A DNA stretch of 64,000 bases from contig NZ_JASKMS010000007.1 in assembly GCF_030124145.1 (NCBI RefSeq), forward strand, positions 186,001 to 250,000, given 5' to 3'. The notes under the pieces are model-generated. The model made no database searches. It was given only the letters and a program-made list of their open reading frames with translations, and had not been told where the DNA came from. How positions within the stretch are numbered: the stretch's first letter is position 1; each line of letters begins with the position of its first letter. Source of the DNA: Streptomyces sp. 378 (GTDB lineage Bacteria; Actinomycetota; Actinomycetes; Streptomycetales; Streptomycetaceae). Shown here one piece after another: positions 7,128 to 15,986 of this stretch. A program made the translations under genes and the position numbers.

Positions 7128-10100
7128 GCAACGACGTCCAGATCACCGTCTCCGTTCGGGATCTCACCGGGCCGGGCTTCAACTCGGTGAACCGGAACAT
7201 CAACCAGTTGCAGCGCAGTGCGAACGGCAGTCTCGGCACGCTGCGGGGCCTGAGCGTCCAGCTCGGCGGCGTGTCCTCTGCTGCTGCGGACGCCGGCTCG
7301 TCGTTGGGCGGCGGCATGGGCATGCGGGGGAAGGCGATCGGCTTGGCCGCCGCGCTGGGCACGTCGCTGCTGCCCACGATCGGGGCGCTCGCGCCGATGC
7401 TCACGGGTCTCGCTGCGGTGGCGGGTGGCGGCGCACTGGCGATGGATGACCTGAAGAAGAAGGCGAAGGAGCTCAAGAAGCCGTTCGAGGAGTGGCAGAA
7501 GGTCGCGGAGAAGGCGGTTGCTCCGCACACGGAGAAGGCCGTCAAGTCCCTGAAGGGGGCGATGAAGGACCTCACCCCGGTGATCGAGACCGGGGCGGAC
7601 ACCTTCGGCCGGATCACGGAGAAGGCCGCCAAGTTCGCCGACTCCCCGGCGTTCAAGGGCGCGCTGGCGAAGAACGCGCAGATGGGCTCGCAGTGGGTGG
7701 AGGAGTTCGCCGGATCGATCGGGACGTTCACGCAGGCGTTCCTCGACTTCGGCGCCAAGTCCCAGCCGGCGCTCGACGCGTGGGACAGCCTGTTGGGCGG
7801 GTTCCTCGACACTGGCCTGCCGAAGATGTTCGACGGGCTGGAGCAGGGCATCAGCGGCTCCAGCGAGCTGCTCGGCGGCCTGGCGTCGTTCATCAATGAC
7901 GGGCTGCTCCCGACCCTGGGGAAGGTGGCAGGCTCCTTCGCTGAGGCGTTCGGCCCGCTGATTGGGGAGATGCTCGAAGCCACGGGCATGGCGCTGAAGG
8001 GCCTGGGTAGCGGCTTCGAGGTCGCGATGGAGATGTTCGAGCCGTTCGCAGGGCTCTTCGCCGACGCCATCCGCGCTACCAACGACATCATGAGCGTCGG
8101 GATCGAGGTCGCCGGAAATCTGGCCAAGTCCCTCGGCGGCGCCCTGCTGTCGAGCCTGCTGGAAGTCGCCGGGGTCGATACATCGCAACTGGGCAACGGC
8201 TTCCGCGGCCTCTCGGACTGGGTGGATCAGAACGAGGGGCGCATCCGGTCCGCGTTCTACGGCGTAGCCGACGGCATCACCATGATGGTTCAGACGGGCC
8301 TGTCGCTGCTCCCCACTCTCTGGGGTGGCTTCCGCATCATGACGGAGGGCGTCATCACGGCGCTGGACGGCCTCGTCTCGAGCGCGGCGGCGATGTTCGG
8401 CGAGGTGCCTGGCATGGGCTGGCTCAAGGACGTGAACAAGGGGTTCGACGACTGGGCGGAGGGCTTCCGCGGCGGGCTCGACGACGTCGGCAGTGGTATC
8501 TCCGACTTCGTCGACACGTCGCAGCCCAAGCTGGACCGTCTGCATCTGAAGTTCAACGTGGACGAGGCGGAGGGGAACCTCGCCAGCATCAAGGAGAAGC
8601 TGGAAGATCCGTCGCTGACGAAGGAGCGCCGGGCGAAGCTGTCCGCTGACAAGAAGGCGGCTGAGGAGGCCCTGCGGACGGCGCGCGGCGACCTCGCTGA
8701 GTTCGACAGGAAGAAGGCCGAGGCGAGCATTACCGCGAACGCCCGCGACTTCTTCGGTACGGCGCGGAAGGTCAACAGCGCGAAGTTCCCGAAGAAGAGC
8801 GTGCCGGTGGGCGCCAACCGGAGCTTCTTCGACGCGGCCGTTGGCGCGATCAACGGCAGCGTCGTCGGCAGCGCGTACATCAACGTCTACCAGCGCAGGG
8901 TGGAGTCGCAGAACCAGCCGAGGTTCAGCGCGAACGGCAACATCTTCCGCAGCTTCGCCGACGGCGGCGTGGAGGACCACACAGCGCAGATCGCCCCTGC
9001 TGGTGCCTGGCGGGTCTGGGCCGAGCCGGAGACGGGCGGCGAGGCGTACATCCCGCTCAGCCCGTCGAAGCGGCCACGGTCCCGGCAGATCGCCGAGGAG
9101 ACGGTCGGCATTCTCGGCGGCTCCGTCAGGTGGTTCGCGCGAGGCGGTGTCACGAAGGCGGAAGCTGCGGCCCGGCGGGATGCTCGCGGGGATCTGACGG
9201 TCTCCCGGTTCGGGCAGTTCGCCGGGCACAAGCGCTCGGAGTTCCGGTCCGAGTTGGGCAACCCCGACAGCATGCGGTCGCTGATCGACAACCTGAACCA
9301 GTGGGCCACCAAGATCCGCGCGGCCACCCACGGCGGCACCGAGCGGTCACTGCTGCGGGCCCTGGACTCCACCGGCAAGAAGCTCCTCTCCTACGAGAAG
9401 CAACTCACGTCGGTGACCAAGAGCCTGGAAGGCGCGAGGGACAAGCTCAACGGCCTGAAGCAGGCCGCATCCCAGCTCGCCGACTCCGTGAAGTCGGGCA
9501 TCCTCAACGGCGCGAACATCACGAAGGCGGCCGGAGCCGAGTCGGGCCGGGTCACGATCAACACGATCTTGTCGCAGATGCAGGGCAGCGCGTCGAACGC
9601 GAAGGAGTTCGACCGGGCGTTGAAGGAGCTGAAGAAGCGCGGCCTGTCGGGTGGCCTGTTGCAGCAGGTCGCTGAGGCCGGTATCGACGGCGGCGGCCTG
9701 GAGACGGCTCAGGCGCTGTTGGGGGCGTCGTCGGGGCAGTTGAAGTCGCTGAACAGTCTTCAGGGCCAGATCAACAGTGCGGCGACGTCGGCGGGCAAGG
9801 TGACGGCGGACGCGGTGTACAAGACGGCGATCACCATGCAGGACAAGCTCGTCGACAAGCTGGCCCGGCAGCAGTCGAAGCTCACCAGCGCGATGGACAA
9901 GCTTGCCGCGGCGATGGAGAAGATGGTCGAACGCGGGTTCGGTATGAAAGCCGCTGGCGGGATTGTGGGCGCGGCGTCGGGTGGGGCGCGGGGTTCGTGG
10001 ACGATGGTCGGCGAGCACGAGCCCGAGCTTGTGCGCCTGCCGTTCGGGTCGCGCGTGTACTCCGGGCCGGACACCCGACGCATGCAGCAGCAGGCGTGGA

Positions 10101-10303
10101 CGTCCATGCTCAACACCCCACAGCGCGGCAGCGGCGCCCGCTACGCGCCCACGCCGGCCGGTGGGCACGCCGGGGGCGGCCGACCGATGGTCATCAAGCT
10201 TCAGCTCGGCAACAGCGACTTCGGTGAGGTCATCATCGATCCCCTTCGTAAGGCGGTCAGTACGCGCGGTGGGCTGCGGGCCACGTTCGGAGGGCTGGAC
10301 TGA
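7124..10303 (+). CDS. Phage tape-measure-like protein
   Basis: This 1059-residue protein resembles tail tape-measure proteins of actinophages, which set tail length and help DNA entry. It begins with QITVSVRDLTGPGFNSV, typical of such proteins, then a helical region. Hydrophobic stretches follow (about residues 65-110, with ALGTSLLPTIGALAPMLTGL, and again about 240-440). Near residue 625 comes the Gly/Ala-linked segment containing GGEAYIPLSPSKR, seen before the C-terminal part of many actinophage tape measures. The end has a second such motif (SWTMVGEHEPELVRLPFGS). GTG at 7124 overlaps the preceding stop. No other tail or head gene is visible. An alternative is a conjugation or surface role for a captured protein. 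Confidence 0.75.
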   Translation: MSNDVQITVSVRDLTGPGFNSVNRNINQLQRSANGSLGTLRGLSVQLGGVSSAAADAGSSLGGGMGMRGKAIGLAAALGTSLLPTIGALAPMLTGLAAVAGGGALAMDDLKKKAKELKKPFEEWQKVAEKAVAPHTEKAVKSLKGAMKDLTPVIETGADTFGRITEKAAKFADSPAFKGALAKNAQMGSQWVEEFAGSIGTFTQAFLDFGAKSQPALDAWDSLLGGFLDTGLPKMFDGLEQGISGSSELLGGLASFINDGLLPTLGKVAGSFAEAFGPLIGEMLEATGMALKGLGSGFEVAMEMFEPFAGLFADAIRATNDIMSVGIEVAGNLAKSLGGALLSSLLEVAGVDTSQLGNGFRGLSDWVDQNEGRIRSAFYGVADGITMMVQTGLSLLPTLWGGFRIMTEGVITALDGLVSSAAAMFGEVPGMGWLKDVNKGFDDWAEGFRGGLDDVGSGISDFVDTSQPKLDRLHLKFNVDEAEGNLASIKEKLEDPSLTKERRAKLSADKKAAEEALRTARGDLAEFDRKKAEASITANARDFFGTARKVNSAKFPKKSVPVGANRSFFDAAVGAINGSVVGSAYINVYQRRVESQNQPRFSANGNIFRSFADGGVEDHTAQIAPAGAWRVWAEPETGGEAYIPLSPSKRPRSRQIAEETVGILGGSVRWFARGGVTKAEAAARRDARGDLTVSRFGQFAGHKRSEFRSELGNPDSMRSLIDNLNQWATKIRAATHGGTERSLLRALDSTGKKLLSYEKQLTSVTKSLEGARDKLNGLKQAASQLADSVKSGILNGANITKAAGAESGRVTINTILSQMQGSASNAKEFDRALKELKKRGLSGGLLQQVAEAGIDGGGLETAQALLGASSGQLKSLNSLQGQINSAATSAGKVTADAVYKTAITMQDKLVDKLARQQSKLTSAMDKLAAAMEKMVERGFGMKAAGGIVGAASGGARGSWTMVGEHEPELVRLPFGSRVYSGPDTRRMQQQAWTSMLNTPQRGSGARYAPTPAGGHAGGGRPMVIKLQLGNSDFGEVIIDPLRKAVSTRGGLRATFGGLD

Positions 10304-10320
10304 AGGCAGGCCAACGTGGG

Positions 10321-10350
10321 TGAGGGGTGGGCACCAGTGCCCACCCCTCA
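10321..10350. terminator. Bidirectional terminator between convergent genes
   Basis: TGAGGGGTGGGCAC (10321-10334) and its exact complement GTGCCCACCCCTCA (10337-10350) form a 14-bp stem. It lies between the plus-strand tape-measure gene and the minus-strand lipoprotein gene and can serve both. Confidence 0.75.
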
Positions 10351-10357
10351 CGCGTGT

Positions 10358-10663
10358 CTACGACCCGGCGCTCGCCTCGTCGACGGAGGCCTGAAGGGCG
10401 TCGTCGTACTCCTGCAGCACGCGCAAGACGTCGCTTTGCTCTTGTCTGCTGAGGCCGGCACATTCGTCGACCTGGTCCATCATCGGCGTCTCCGGGTCGA
10501 GGCTCGGGTACGCCTCGACGACGCCGGCGAGGCACGCGGCGTTCGCGTTGGCGGGCTCCGTGACCGTGACGGTGGGCGCGGGTGCGGCGTCGTCGGCGCC
10601 GGGCTGGCAGGCCGTGAGTGCGGCGGCGAGCAGGCCCACCGCGACAGCGGTTCGGATGCGCAT
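10358..10663 (-). CDS. Small putative lipoprotein
   Basis: This predicts 101 residues. ATG at 10663 is used because a GGGGGG binding site precedes it and a lipoprotein signal peptide begins there: basic MRIR, a hydrophobic core, and lipobox LTAC with the modified Cys at residue 19. The mature part starts with a Pro/Thr/Val-rich linker, then a small helical domain with two Cys (AACLAG and DECAG) that could form a disulfide. It would be anchored outside the membrane. Similar start context and signal are seen in the lipoprotein at 15148-15555. Function unknown. Confidence 0.72.
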   Translation of the reverse strand: MRIRTAVAVGLLAAALTACQPGADDAAPAPTVTVTEPANANAACLAGVVEAYPSLDPETPMMDQVDECAGLSRQEQSDVLRVLQEYDDALQASVDEASAGS

Positions 10664-10845
10664 GGTTCCCCCCTGGGAGTGCAGTTGCGCGAGCATCCTG
10701 CCGCACCCACAGGCCGCCCGTACTGCGTATCGCGGAAGGGGTGGACCCGCCCGCCCTCTCGCCACAAGGACGGGGGTGCAGAGGGCGGACGGGCGTCTGT
10801 GGGGTGGCCCGCCGTCGGTGACGGGGACGGCGGCGGGGCTCAGCG

Positions 10846-11262
10846 TTACAGGCGCCGACCGATGGCGAGATCCTCGTTCCCCGCCAGGCGCAGGATCGCC
10901 CGCAGGATGATCGGCAGGCGCCGCTCGTCGAGGTCCTGCACGGCGGCGAGGGTGGTGATGCCCATGCCGACCAGCGAGAGGACCAGGCCGAGGAACGTGC
11001 GCTGCCCTTCGTCCAGGCCCAGGCTGTACTGGAGGCCGGAGAGACCCGCGAGTTGCGCCGAGCGTCCCTTGCGGCTGTCGACGATCAGGGCCCGCTGCAC
11101 GGCCGGCAGGGACAGGATGGTCCGTTCCTCGATCAGAGCTTGGACGGCTGCCCGGTGGCGCCGGATCTTCGTGTTGCGCAGGAGCTCTGTGCTGAGCTGC
11201 TGGTACTCCGCCTCAATGTCGGCGGCCTCACGGGCGGCGGTATCGGTCTCGTTGGTGGTCAT
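10846..11262 (-). CDS. Hypothetical protein, coupled to the upstream DUF6415-like gene
   Basis: This predicts 138 residues: an N-terminal charged helical region (residues 10-60) and a moderately hydrophobic stretch at residues 95-115 (TFLGLVLSLVGMGITTLAAV), perhaps one membrane span, then a basic helical tail. ATG at 11262 overlaps the stop of the upstream gene by 4 bases, so the two form an operon. I do not recognise the family. Confidence 0.6.
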   Translation of the reverse strand: MTTNETDTAAREAADIEAEYQQLSTELLRNTKIRRHRAAVQALIEERTILSLPAVQRALIVDSRKGRSAQLAGLSGLQYSLGLDEGQRTFLGLVLSLVGMGITTLAAVQDLDERRLPIILRAILRLAGNEDLAIGRRL

Positions 11263-11846
11263 GCCGATGCCTCCGCGTGTCGGCGGTCGGCGCGAGCCAG
11301 ACGCAGAGCTTCCCGGTACTCGTCGTTGAGCCGATCGTGGGTCTCGCAGGGGAGGCCGAGACGCGCGCCCTGGTCGTCCCTGGCCTGGCAGGTCGGGCAC
11401 GTCAGGCAGTGGTCCGCCAGGCGCACGAACGCGGTCTGCGAGGGCGTCTCGGCCACGCCCGCGCTGACGATCTCGTAGTGCTCGCACAGGGCGACCAGGA
11501 CCCGGGCGAGCCTGCGGGCGTACATGACGCTCCCGGCCAGCCGGGCGAAGCTCAGCTCGGGGGCGCGGAGCTTGCCGCGTGCCTCCCCGACGCAGGTCAA
11601 GGCGCTGTGGCGGGTTGGGCTGTTCTCCGGCAGCCACCCGGCCGCCTGCTCGACCTCGGGCATCAGCAACTGGAGGTGACCGCGCAGCGTGGAGATGAGC
11701 GTGTCCAGCTCCTTGCCGACCGGTGGGAGAGCGTCCGGCCCGGCGTCCGGACCCAACACCCGGTGCGCGGTCTCGCGCATTGGCGCAAGGTCTGGCGGGT
11801 CTTGATGTCGCTCTACGGTGCCACTCGTTGGGGCGGTAGCTTGCAC
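11259..11846 (-). CDS. DUF6415-like hypothetical protein
   Basis: This predicts 195 residues and resembles the Streptomyces DUF6415 family as I remember it. It is mostly helical, with a conserved-looking LISTLRGHLQLLMPEVEQ region (residues about 48-65), an ALCEHYE segment, and CLTCPTC plus CETHD suggestive of a metal or disulfide site near the C-terminus. GTG at 11846 has GAGGAG 10 bases upstream. It is divergent from the HTH/TPR regulator at 12007 across about 160 bases, so that regulator may control it. Confidence 0.65.
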   Translation of the reverse strand: MQATAPTSGTVERHQDPPDLAPMRETAHRVLGPDAGPDALPPVGKELDTLISTLRGHLQLLMPEVEQAAGWLPENSPTRHSALTCVGEARGKLRAPELSFARLAGSVMYARRLARVLVALCEHYEIVSAGVAETPSQTAFVRLADHCLTCPTCQARDDQGARLGLPCETHDRLNDEYREALRLARADRRHAEASA

Positions 11847-12006
11847 GGTGTCGGCGCTCCTCAGCAGCGTTGGCCACGCCCCGGGGCCCTGCCAGGCCGC
11901 CGGGGTCTGAACGCCTCAACCTGCCAGCCCGGTTTCGCTGCTCGCTTCCCGCCCGGGGGTATCCCCATGATGGGTAGGCTGCTCTTCCTGCAGCGAGACA
12001 CACGGT

Positions 12007-13350
12007 GTGACGGGGCCTCCGATGACGGGTTACGAACCGCCAACTGCACTCCCGCGCGAACTGCTTCAGCGGGCGGACATGAGGGCCGCCCTCGCGGCTC
12101 ACGACTTCGGGACGGTGTTCCGTCTCGCGCGTTCCGAGGCCCGGATCAGCTACTCGAAGATCGCTGCCGAGTGCGATATGAAGCCGGACCGTGTCGGACT
12201 CCTGGCGCGTGGGCAGGGGAGCGTGACCACCTACGAGAAGATCGCGCGGATCGCGGACGCCTTACGGATCCCCGGCCGCATGGTAGGCCTGGCCACCCGA
12301 CCGTGGGAGGCGCCGGCCTCACCGCGCCGTACACCTCCGGCACACGGTCACGGCCCCGACCAGGACGGAGACGGAGTGCGGCGCAGGAAGTTCTTCAAGG
12401 CCTCAGCCGGGGCCGGGCTCGCCGTTGGCCTGCCGGAGCTGACGCGCCCGAGGGTGGGCAGCCGGATCGGAAGCGACTACCCCGAGAAGCTGCGGGCGCG
12501 GACAGCGCGGCTGCGTCGCCTCGATGACGTCCTCGGCGGCGGCGACACGTACAAGGTCTACCTCGGCGAGTACGAGTCGACGAAGGCGCTCCTGCGCGAC
12601 GCCACGTACACCGAGCCCACCGGCCGGGCCCTGCTGTCCGTGCTCGCCGAGCAGGCGCAGCAGGCAGGTTGGGCGGCGTTCGACGGCGGCCGACACCGGG
12701 ACGCGAGCGGACTGTACGAGGTCAGCCACCGGGCTGCGGTCGACGCGGGAGACACCGAGCTGGCGGGCAACGCGCTCGCCTTCCTCGCCTACCAGACCAT
12801 CAACGGCGACCGGCAGGCCGGCATCGGCATCGCCTCCCGCGCCGTGGGCGAGGCGGGCCCCGATGCTGCTCCCGGGGTTCGTGCGCTGCTGCACGAGCGG
12901 CTCGCGTGGGCGCACGCCGTGGCAGGCAACGACGAGGAGACTGAGCGGGCCCTGGAAGCCGCTCAGGCGGCGCTCGCCGAGGTCGACAGCCACCGGCAGC
13001 CGGATTGGGTGGCGTGGGTCGACCAGACCGAGCTGGAGATCATGACGGGCCGGTGCTGGACGGAACTGCGTCGGCCTCTCCGGGCGGTGCCCGTTCTCGA
13101 GGCCGCGCTTGCCCGGTACGACGACGACCACGCCCGGGACAAGAGCCTCTACCTGTCGTGGCTCGCCGACTCCTACCTGACGGCCGGGGAGGTCGAGCAG
13201 GCGGCTGCGGTCACGGGCCGCGCGCTCGACCTTGCTTCCGGTGTGGCGTCCGTGCGGCCGCGGCAGCGGCTCTCACCTGTCCTGCAGCGGCTTGCCGAGC
13301 ACGAGGCGTTGCCCGGGGTCGTCGAGGTGTTGGACAGGGCGCGCGGCTGA
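12007..13350 (+). CDS. XRE-type HTH regulator with TPR-like sensor domain
   Basis: This predicts 447 residues. Residues 35-95 form a lambda-repressor-like HTH (ISYSKIAAECDMKPDRVGLL, then VTTYEKIARIADALRIP). A Pro/Arg-rich linker follows, including a stretch resembling a Tat signal (RRRKFFKASAGAGLAVGLP) that is probably not secretory in this context. From residue 190 helical repeats of the TPR type run to the end (GLYEVSHRAAVDAGDTELAG, ALEAAQAALAEVD). Such HTH-TPR proteins are common Streptomyces regulators that respond to peptides or proteins. The start could also be ATG 12022. It lies divergent to the 11846-10846 operon. Confidence 0.78.
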   Translation: MTGPPMTGYEPPTALPRELLQRADMRAALAAHDFGTVFRLARSEARISYSKIAAECDMKPDRVGLLARGQGSVTTYEKIARIADALRIPGRMVGLATRPWEAPASPRRTPPAHGHGPDQDGDGVRRRKFFKASAGAGLAVGLPELTRPRVGSRIGSDYPEKLRARTARLRRLDDVLGGGDTYKVYLGEYESTKALLRDATYTEPTGRALLSVLAEQAQQAGWAAFDGGRHRDASGLYEVSHRAAVDAGDTELAGNALAFLAYQTINGDRQAGIGIASRAVGEAGPDAAPGVRALLHERLAWAHAVAGNDEETERALEAAQAALAEVDSHRQPDWVAWVDQTELEIMTGRCWTELRRPLRAVPVLEAALARYDDDHARDKSLYLSWLADSYLTAGEVEQAAAVTGRALDLASGVASVRPRQRLSPVLQRLAEHEALPGVVEVLDRARG

Positions 13351-13351
13351 G

Positions 13352-13678
13352 CTACTCGGCTGGTGTGGTGTTCGCGGCGAGCCACCGCAGGCAGGCCTCC
13401 GACCCGGCGACGATCGGCACGGCCGCGATCTCCGGGTTCTGCCACGGGTGGTGCTTGAGCAGGTGCGCCTCCAGTTCGGCGTACCTGCTCTGCCGGGTCT
13501 TCAGGAGTAGCTGCCACTCCTCGCCGGTGCCGAACTCGCCGTCGTGCCAGAACGCGGAGGTCACGGGGCCGGTGATCTGCGCGCCCGCGGCGAGCCTGCC
13601 CTGGACGACCGATCGGGCCAGCTCGACCGCCTGTTCACGGGTCTCCGTCGCTGTGGATACCTGCACGAAGTCAGTCAT
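13352..13678 (-). CDS. cutA: CutA-like divalent-cation tolerance protein
   Basis: This predicts 108 residues matching the CutA family, small trimeric ferredoxin-fold cytoplasmic proteins linked to copper tolerance. Visible family features are VVQGRLAAGAQITGPVTS, FWHDGE near residue 45, EEWQLLLKTR (residues about 53-62) and the C-terminal EIAAVPIVAGS. Length is normal for CutA. ATG at 13678 begins the conserved first strand (FVQVSTATETREQA). It overlaps nothing but lies one base from the convergent regulator. Its presence on a mobile element makes it cargo; metal homeostasis is the family inference only. Confidence 0.85.
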   Translation of the reverse strand: MTDFVQVSTATETREQAVELARSVVQGRLAAGAQITGPVTSAFWHDGEFGTGEEWQLLLKTRQSRYAELEAHLLKHHPWQNPEIAAVPIVAGSEACLRWLAANTTPAE

Positions 13679-13736
13679 GCGCCGGAGCCTACCCACGGAC
13701 AGCGAGCCAGCCACCAGCCTGACGTACGGCGGGCCG

Positions 13737-14303
13737 CTACGCCTTCGGTACGGTCCACTCGACCGGCTCGTCCAACGCGTCCGGGCTGTACAGCACCCGC
13801 TCCGGGCGCCCCTTTTTCGGCGCCTGGAACAACACGTTGCCGCGCACGCAGTCGCCGACCTTGACCTTGGCCTCCACCGGATACAGAGGTTGCGGCAGCT
13901 CGTTCCCGGTCATGTGAGTGGCCTCGACCCGGGCGCCGTCCGCGTAGGCGAGCGACCACACGAACGGGGTCACTGTGATGCTCTCCGGGCCCTTGTTGCA
14001 GACCTTCACCTCAAGGGCAGCCCACTTCTGGTCGGCGTTCAGCAGGCTCACCACGTCGGGGATGCCCTCGTCCTTGTAGATGCGCGTGGCGGCGCTGAGC
14101 TTGCCTTCAGCATCGATGTCGGCAGTGTCGCCCAACTTGAGCGTCTCCCGGCTGGGCGACGGGGACGGGCTCGGTGTCGGGCTGGCCGACTGGGTCTCGG
14201 AGGCTTTCGCGACGGTCGGCTTCGAGTCGTCGCCGTTTGAGGAGCAGCTCACTGTGCCGGCGAGGAGCAGGCAGGCGGCGAGTGCGGTAATGGTGTGGCG
14301 CAT
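13737..14303 (-). CDS. Putative lipoprotein with DUF4352-like domain
   Basis: This predicts 188 residues. A lipoprotein signal ends at the lipobox GTVSC (Cys 20), followed by a Ser/Pro/Thr linker (SPTPSPSPSPS). Residues 55-188 form a beta-rich immunoglobulin-like domain resembling DUF4352 (telokin-like), with VCNKGPESITVTP and GDCVRGNVLF typical of that fold. It is probably exported and lipid-anchored. DUF4352 lipoproteins are frequent on actinobacterial mobile elements, where roles in surface exclusion have been guessed but not shown. Confidence 0.75.
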   Translation of the reverse strand: MRHTITALAACLLLAGTVSCSSNGDDSKPTVAKASETQSASPTPSPSPSPSRETLKLGDTADIDAEGKLSAATRIYKDEGIPDVVSLLNADQKWAALEVKVCNKGPESITVTPFVWSLAYADGARVEATHMTGNELPQPLYPVEAKVKVGDCVRGNVLFQAPKKGRPERVLYSPDALDEPVEWTVPKA

Positions 14304-14552
14304 GGTCCCCCCAAGGTGCCTTGTATCAAGAGAGCATCATGCGTCCCGCGAAGGTCACGCGTGGGGCATGTGGCCGTCTTGTGACCGTTGTGGTAGGTCC
14401 CGACCCCGTACCTGTAACCGCATGAGGTATGCGGTTGGCTGGGTTTGACCTGCACGTTTGCGGGCTGATGGCACTGGCTTGGCACGTCTCTGGATGCGTC
14501 TTGCGGGTCGGGGTGGTGCACTCGGTACAGGGGGTTGTCGGCTGGAGGCGCT

Positions 14553-15017
14553 ATGGCTGGCAGCGAGAGAGGCCGTGGCCCGGTCTGGCGCGTGCGGCGA
14601 CGGTGGGCGCGCATGGGACTGCTGGCCAGAATCGCCGCGGTGATCGTCGGGGTTCTGATTGCGTTCGTGGCACTGGGGGCCGGGCTCGAAGCGTGCTCCC
14701 CCTCGGACGATGGGCCGCGCCAGCCGGTACCAACGACGACCACCCCGGGCACGTCCACACCACCCCCTGAGGATGCAGAGACGCCACCGGCCCCGGACAC
14801 CGAGGTGCCAGAGCCGCCCGCTGAAACGGTCACGGAGACCGTGACGGACACGGAAGGCACGACGGCGGACCCAGAGACGAGCTCGCCAGCCTCGGACGTG
14901 TACTACGACAACTGCGACGAGGCACGAGCCGCCGGCGCCGCTCCCCTCTTTGTCGGCGAACCCGGGTACGGGCCGCACCTGGACCGTGACGGCGACGGGG
15001 TCGCGTGCGAACCCTGA
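14553..15017 (+). CDS. Membrane-anchored Excalibur-domain protein
   Basis: This predicts 154 residues: a basic N-terminus, one transmembrane helix (residues 30-50, IAAVIVGVLIAFVALGAG), then a Pro/Thr/Glu-rich linker of about 65 residues. The C-terminus is a complete Excalibur calcium-binding domain (YYDNCDEARAAGAAPLF ... DRDGDGVACEP). ATG at 14553 has a GGAGG site. The domain should be outside the cell. Excalibur domains often accompany surface nucleases or wall proteins; no nuclease domain is present here. It is transcribed divergently from the DUF4352 lipoprotein. Confidence 0.82.
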   Translation: MAGSERGRGPVWRVRRRWARMGLLARIAAVIVGVLIAFVALGAGLEACSPSDDGPRQPVPTTTTPGTSTPPPEDAETPPAPDTEVPEPPAETVTETVTDTEGTTADPETSSPASDVYYDNCDEARAAGAAPLFVGEPGYGPHLDRDGDGVACEP

Positions 15018-15147
15018 TCCAGCGCGGGAACGGCTCCTAGAGATGCGCCGCCCACCCCCTCTATGGCCACTACTGCGCAGGTCGGCGGCCACGTTCACCC
15101 CCTGGCATGCCGCGGCTCGTTGTGCGGGCCGGGCCGGAGTGGCGTGG

Positions 15148-15555
15148 TCAGGTCTTGGGGCAGAGCGTCTTGCGCAGCCCGATGTTGAGGTGCGCACCGT
15201 CGTCGTCGGTGAGCGTGATCCCGTTGTAGGAGAACCGCTCAGCGGCGAGGTGGTCCGGGTTCTTGGCGCCGCCGTTGAGTCCCGAGCACTGGTTGCGTGC
15301 GGCGTCGATGGCCTTGTCCTCGTCGGCGGTGAGCTTGGCGTTGACGTCGTGGATGGCGGCGAGGAGGGCGTCACGCTTGGCGCCGGTGGGCTCGGCGGGG
15401 ATGCCGGCGGCCTTCTCAGCGGCACTGTTGTCGGTGCTGGGCTGGCTGCTGCTCTCGGTGGTCTTGGGCTCGCTGTCGTTGTTGTCGCTGCTGCAGCCGA
15501 CGAGCGTGATGGCGAGCGCGGCCGTGGCTACGACGATGGTCGTGCGGATGCGCAT
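15148..15555 (-). CDS. Small putative lipoprotein
   Basis: This predicts 135 residues with a lipoprotein signal (MRIRTTIVVATAALAITLVG, then Cys 21) and a Ser/Thr/Asn-rich linker. The mature C-terminal region has two Cys (NQCSGL and TLCPKT) and a sequence close to SYNGITLTDDDGAHLN. The first residues match those of the lipoprotein at 10663 (MRIRT), suggesting relatedness of the signal regions. ATG at 15555 is preceded by GGGGGG. Function unknown. Confidence 0.72.
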   Translation of the reverse strand: MRIRTTIVVATAALAITLVGCSSDNNDSEPKTTESSSQPSTDNSAAEKAAGIPAEPTGAKRDALLAAIHDVNAKLTADEDKAIDAARNQCSGLNGGAKNPDHLAAERFSYNGITLTDDDGAHLNIGLRKTLCPKT

Positions 15556-15622
15556 GATCCCCCCTGGTAGTGCTGGTGCGTCACGGGTGTGACGTGTGGG
15601 GGTTGGCGATGGTTGTGCTGTG

Positions 15623-15669
15623 ACACGACGAAGCCCCGGCTGCCGCTCACAGTCGGGGCTTCGTCGTGT
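15623..15669 (-). terminator. Strong terminator downstream of the transfer operon
   Basis: CACGACGAAGCCCCG (15624-15638) pairs exactly with CGGGGCTTCGTCGTG (15654-15668) around a 15-base loop. On the minus strand it follows the translocase gene and separates it from the lipoprotein gene beginning at 15555. Confidence 0.7.
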
Positions 15670-15732
15670 GTCTGTGGTGCCGGTTGAGGGCACAGTTGTA
15701 CACCCGGATCGTGATACGCGGCTGACCTGCGG

Positions 15733-15822
15733 TCAAGCGGCGTTGCGGGTGGGGCGGTCGGCGAGGAGGGCAGCGACGTCGCGGGCGGTGTAGTAGCCGG
15801 GCGGTGCTGCCAGTTCGTCCAT
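15733..15822 (-). CDS. Possible 29-residue peptide, excisionase-like fragment
   Basis: The stretch 15670-15986 has no clear gene. This frame encodes 29 residues with YYTARDVAALLADRP, which resembles the start of MerR/excisionase HTH domains (YYTxxEVAxLL) but stops before the second helix. An upstream in-frame extension reaches 15945 but looks non-coding. It may be a truncated remnant. The rest of the spacer holds purine-rich direct and inverted repeats around GGGAGGC (15905-15975). Confidence 0.25.
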   Translation of the reverse strand: MDELAAPPGYYTARDVAALLADRPTRNAA

Positions 15823-15986
15823 GACCCCATGATGCGGCAGGGAGGGAGAAGGCGCGGGGGAGGCTGAACCCCCGTTTGCGGGGTCCTGGAGGGATCTCGC
15901 AAGGTGCCTCCCTCGCCTCCCTGACTGGCCATTTCCGCAGGTCATATACAGGGAGGCGGGCAGGGAGGCCGGTGGGGAGAACTCCC

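Noticed and set aside
7001..9331. Long minus-strand frame (776 codons) opposite the tape-measure gene
   Set aside because: It is Arg/Leu-rich high-GC shadow sequence without family motifs, and the plus strand has clear coding motifs and a coupled start.
12380..12435. Tat signal peptide in the HTH/TPR regulator
   Set aside because: It lies after an N-terminal HTH and would not be at a protein start; the resemblance is probably a relic shared among this regulator class.
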